Source: Bondarzewia mesenterica
Lineage: Eukaryota > Basidiomycota > Agaricomycetes > Russulales > Bondarzewiaceae
Assembly: GCA_004802705.1 (NCBI GenBank)
Contig: SGPL01000014.1
Coordinates: 62,001 to 126,000, forward strand
Direction of reading: 5' to 3'
Length of the DNA stretch: 64,000 bases
Shown: positions 60,529-64,000 of the stretch, in pieces
How the letters are laid out: every line of letters starts with the position of its first letter
Numbering within the stretch: position 1 is the first letter of the stretch
Position numbers and translations under genes: made by a program
Notes under the pieces: generated by a model
What the model was told of the DNA's origin: nothing
Database searches by the model: none
What the model saw: only the letters and a program-made list of their open reading frames with translations

Positions 60529-61320
60529 CCGAGCTCGGCCGATGGCTGTGGGGGCCCATCACAGATGGTTCGGCCGCCGCCGTCGTTCACTATGTCTAAC
60601 GGTTCAGCTGAGCATCCTCTAGGCAGGCATATGGGCCTTGCCCGCTCACCGTTTCCTATGTCTGANNGTTCAGCCGAGCACCCTCTGGGCAGGCATATGG
60701 TGTCTTGCACCCTCACCTTTCCTCATCTCTGATGGGTCGGCCGAGCATGCCTTGCCCGCTCACCATTCCCCATCTCTGACCATTCAGCCGAGGTCCTCGG
60801 CCCACTCACCTTTCCCCATCTCTGACGGGTCGGCTGAGCATGCTCTGCCTGCTCACCATTCCCCATCTCTAACCATTCAGCCGAGGGTCCTCGGCCCCTC
60901 ATGTTTCCCCATCTCTGACGAGTCAGCCGAGCATGCCTTGCCTGCTCACCATTCCCTATCTCTGACCATTCGGCTGAGGTCCTCAGCCCACTCACCTTTC
61001 TCTGTCTCTGATGGGTCAGCGGAGCATGCCTTGCCCGTCACTGTTCCCCGTCTCTGACCGTTCGGCNGAGGTCCTCGGTCCACTCACCTTTCCTCGTCTT
61101 CGATGGGTCAGCTGAGCATGCCTTGCCTGCTCACCGTTCCCCGATCTCTGATGGTTCGGCCGAGCATGCCTTGCCCGCTCGCCGTTCCCCATCTCTGACG
61201 GAGTCAGCAGAGCATGCCGAGAAGGTATATCGGCCTCGCCCACTCCCCCATTCGCCGTGTCTGATGATTTGGCCGAGCATCCCTTGCTGACTCACCATTC
61301 AACCCAGTCTGACAGTTCTG
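60529..61320. repeat. 93-bp tandem array built of two 46-47-bp half units
   Basis: Two alternating half units, one with CTCACCTTTCC...GGGTCGGCCGAGCATGCC and one with CTCACCATTCC...CAGCCGAGGTCCTCGG, make a 93-bp higher-order unit. Unit starts fall near 60711, 60805, 60898, 60991 and 61084. More diverged copies extend to both sides. As 93 is a multiple of three, long frames run through the array on both strands, but I see no sign that they are translated. The array starts where the Gypsy homology stops and ends just before the KDZ gene. Confidence 0.85.
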
Positions 61321-61391
61321 CCATGCATACCAGCCTTCTCATCACAGATGTATCATGATCTGATGCCCAGCAATATAATTTATTTTTCCCA

Positions 61392-64000
61392 CTAACCCAT
61401 GTAGTTTTTTACCTTCTCAAAGTCCCTCAATGCTTGCATGGCAATCCTATCCCACATACCCTTTTGCCGAGCAGCATATGCATGGTGTCCTGGCTTCTCT
61501 CTGACGTCCATTCTCTCCATGTGGGACCCCCAAGCATCTCTCTTATGCTGGAAGCATCTCACCGTCCATTCCATTTCAGCCTCCAACAAAGTGGTTTGTT
61601 CCTGCCATCGATCCCTTAGGGCCTTTGCCCGAAGCCAGTGAACTCTGTAAACTACGGCATCAGCAATCAATAGTTTATTATCGGCATCGGCGAATGTCTA
61701 TGCAAAATCACTCACATTCTTCCATCCATCCATTGCCTTCAGTGTCTCGAGTGATATCCATGTTCCAAATCCATGACAGCCCTTTCTTTCTGATCCCGGG
61801 CAGACTCGGCTCCATGATCGCCGTGCTTGCATTTAGGTGTTCCTTCGTCAACTCCTTGTATACGCCGAGCACATCCACATCGGCCCCGAGGTGTAGCATG
61901 GCTCGCCGACATGCCATGTAAATCTTCGAATGTTCACGGACATTGCCTTCGAGGACAGTCACCTCATTCCATGCCCGGGTCTTCTTCTTCTGGCTGTTGG
62001 CCTGTCTCACCGAGCTGCGGAACAGAAATGACTTGTGGCTGATGGTGATCCACATGTGATGGAGGGCGTCATTGGCCTGACCTTTTCGCAGCTCCAGTTC
62101 CTGCTTGGCCAGCTCCTCCAGACCCAACTCCCTGCACTTCATGATCCTGAGGATAGAGGGGAGGGCAATGGCCATCTTTTCGGTGGGGACGGCATCAGGG
62201 ATGTCTTCGGCATACTCTTCCACCACTTCCACTGGGATGGGCTCATCTTCATTTGGTTCAGGGTCGGGGATGACGTCGGGTGGGATATCTTCCCACTCGG
62301 CACTGGGGTCGGCGAATCCGACATACTTTTCAGCCTCCCTTTGAAAGGTGGTAATGCGATTCTCAAGCCGATGCCGAGATTCAATGAGCTCGGCGAGAGC
62401 TTCCGCCAATACATTCCTGGATAGACGGCCGACGCGAGCCAACAGAGATAACCTTGACTGTATTTGTTGAATGTATTTTCAAGAAGTAATATTCCCACTC
62501 ACTGTGCCTCTTGTATCTTAATCCCGGTCGAAAGCCATGCAGTCGATCCCCTTGGAACCCGCCCGCCAGCCCGGCTCTCATTTTCGGCGAGCTTCAATTG
62601 ATATGCCGCTCGGCCGGGCACTTGAAGGCCAATCTCAGTTCAGGTATGAAAGTCAGTATGAGAGAATGACTCACTTCTCTCCTTTCGGACATCATAAATG
62701 TCCAGAAGCTCGGGATGATTTTGTCGGCTGGCGACGGCATTCTCTGCATCCCCGGCCCATTCCTGTACTAACCGGTGATCGATCGTGGCATCGAGGGCTT
62801 GGAAGGCCTCCTGACTGGCCTCCAAGGCATCCTTCGCCTTGATGTATCTCTTGCATATTGCTGGCACTGAACACAGATTGTAAGGCAAGAGGATCAGAAC
62901 ATGGCTGTGGACCCACCCATCCTGATCCACTTCTTCCAATTAGAGTCGGCCATGCGGGCATCCAAAGTTTCCCACCGGTGAGAGGTCNCCATNGTTCNGG
63001 TGCTTCNGGAGATCTGGTTGAGGGGGGCCCACAAGGTNTCCAAAATCTCCCCATCAACCTGAGCAGCCCCCTGTATGAATCTGGGGTAAAACCNGCAAAA
63101 GCATTGCTCCTGATGGCCGTGAATGTGCCANACGCCNATGCCTTTGANAATCTCCAAGCCGGCCAGCATNGNGAGATGGNGACTGTCGGNNAAGCGACGG
63201 AGAAGGTGAANGCCATACTGANACATCACATCGTAGAGAATGAGAANCTGAGGTAGATCACCGACGGTNTTGAGTGCCCCACTCAGGGAATAATCCATAT
63301 TCATCTGTCTGAAGAAAGGAGATATCAGGCATCGGCNTCAGCATCNGCANNGGNANNGGCATCAGCATGGATTTGGCATGATATTCAGCTTACCTCTCAC
63401 CCTTCTGAAAGTCTACAACGGCCTGGGGACAAAAACAACCATGTCGGGCACAGGCTGTGGCCCCGATCCTGGTGGCCTCTAGATTATGCCAATTAGCATT
63501 TGCCTGATTGACAGCCCAATGATTGCTGCAGGTGGATCTCTTTGATGGGGTGAGGAATAGAGAGCATGATTTGTAAATGGTGACCTACATCTTTTGATTC
63601 TATCGCCTCTGTCAGGTGGTCCTTATAATTGCCCTCGGCGACCATGTAGCCGACACCGTCGGCGAGCACCATGTCATTCCATGGGTTCCTCATCTTCATG
63701 TGCTCAGCGGAGAAATTGCCGTCCATCACGAAGCTCCTCATGTACTTCCACTTGTCCTCGTCCTCTCTCCAGTTTTCGGGGATGTTGACGCCGGGCTGAG
63801 GACAGGCTGGGCAGAAGAGGGCAAGTTCACCATCACCAGTGACACCATCGGCCCAGTGGCCAAACCCGTGCCATTTGGTGAACTTGAGGTATCGCCACTG
63901 GCGAGACACCTGGAGTAGTTCTCGATAGCGGTTCTGAGGCCAATTCAGGTGGACATCAGCTACCAAAATTAATGACCGAGTGTCGGCTAGAGCTCACCGG
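61392..64000 (-). mobile_element. KDZ-superfamily transposase gene, 5' end outside the window
   Basis: The gene encodes a Kyakuja-Dileera-Zisupton type DNA transposase, common in Agaricomycetes. Reading from the right edge, visible parts are FKWHGFGH-like and ALFCPACPQPGVNIPENW, then FVMDGNFSAEHMKMRNPWND and GYMVAEGNYKDHL. Next come NMDYSLSGAL, LILYDVMCQYG, a GVWHIHGHQEQCFC-like block, FIQGAAQVDGEIL, TLWAPLNQIS and RWETLDARMADSNWKKW. The C-terminal part has ELAKQELELRKGQANDALHH, KKKTRAWNEVTVLEGNVREH and GIRKKGLSWIWNMDITRDTE. An intron of about 80 nt joins WMEE to FYRVHWLRAKALRDRW. The stop is at 61392-61394. Single Ns at 62985-63360 blur the middle. The rest looks intact, so the copy could be recent, but the start is unseen. 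Confidence 0.88.

Noticed and set aside
60638..61057. 139-codon frame in the 93-bp array
   Set aside because: Open only because the unit is a multiple of three; the opposite strand is equally open.

Overview
This window looks like a piece of the nuclear genome of a filamentous basidiomycete, most likely a mushroom-forming Agaricomycete. Genes are split by many short GT-AG introns of about 50-80 nt. Several families seen here are typical of that class: a TPR-CHAT protein, a KDZ transposase, a Ty3/Gypsy element with a fungal-type zinc knuckle, a CBM5/12-DM9 protein and a small secreted protein. The species cannot be fixed from sequence alone. I recognised about 18 host genes and three mobile-element regions. 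Scattered single Ns mark poorly resolved bases at 60-900, 22,420-25,230, 56,820-59,860 and 62,985-63,360, and there is one N block at 56,715-56,820.

Layout. At 1-1156 there is degenerate repeat DNA that shares an inverted copy with 41.4-41.6 kb. At 1.2-5.4 kb a carotenoid oxygenase (-) and an MFS efflux transporter (+) start back to back. At 7.4-12.8 kb lies a long TPR-CHAT gene whose frame is broken three times. At 14.0-18.9 kb are a GT61 glycosyltransferase (-), palmitoyl-protein thioesterase (+) and a CBM5/12-DM9 protein (-). A 2.9 kb gene-poor gap follows. At 21.8-29.5 kb are a large disordered protein with a C-terminal membrane segment, an orphan gene and a small secreted protein, all (+). 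At 30.1-38.9 kb are a concentrative nucleoside transporter, a DCAF7-type WD40 protein and a sugar porter, all (-). At 38.9-41.8 kb is non-coding DNA with a strong hairpin. At 41.8-48.6 kb are a small Cys-motif protein (-), an Apq12-like membrane protein (+), the mitochondrial pyruvate carrier subunit MPC2 (-), a Gly/Tyr-rich protein (-) and the acetolactate synthase regulatory subunit ILV6 (-). At 49.4-55.8 kb are a PDK1-type kinase (-) and Mediator subunit 1 (+). From 55.9 kb to the end there is transposon territory: an inverted-repeat structure, a degenerate Gypsy element truncated in RNase H, a 93-bp tandem array, and a KDZ transposase running off the right edge.

How it fits together. The host genes form no obvious single pathway. 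They mix core metabolism (ILV6, MPC2), signalling and transcription (PDK1, Med1, DCAF7), transport (MFS, CNT, sugar porter) and lineage-specific surface or defence-like proteins (CHAT, GT61, CBM-DM9, secreted protein). Three genes (TPR-CHAT, sugar porter, Med1) carry single-base frame breaks exactly at or beside a homopolymer or A-run, which argues for sequencing error at least as strongly as for gene decay. The most interesting locus is the TPR-CHAT gene. It combines a caspase-like His/Cys peptidase domain with at least 23 near-identical 45-residue TPR units, an architecture that recalls bacterial TPR-CHAT proteases.
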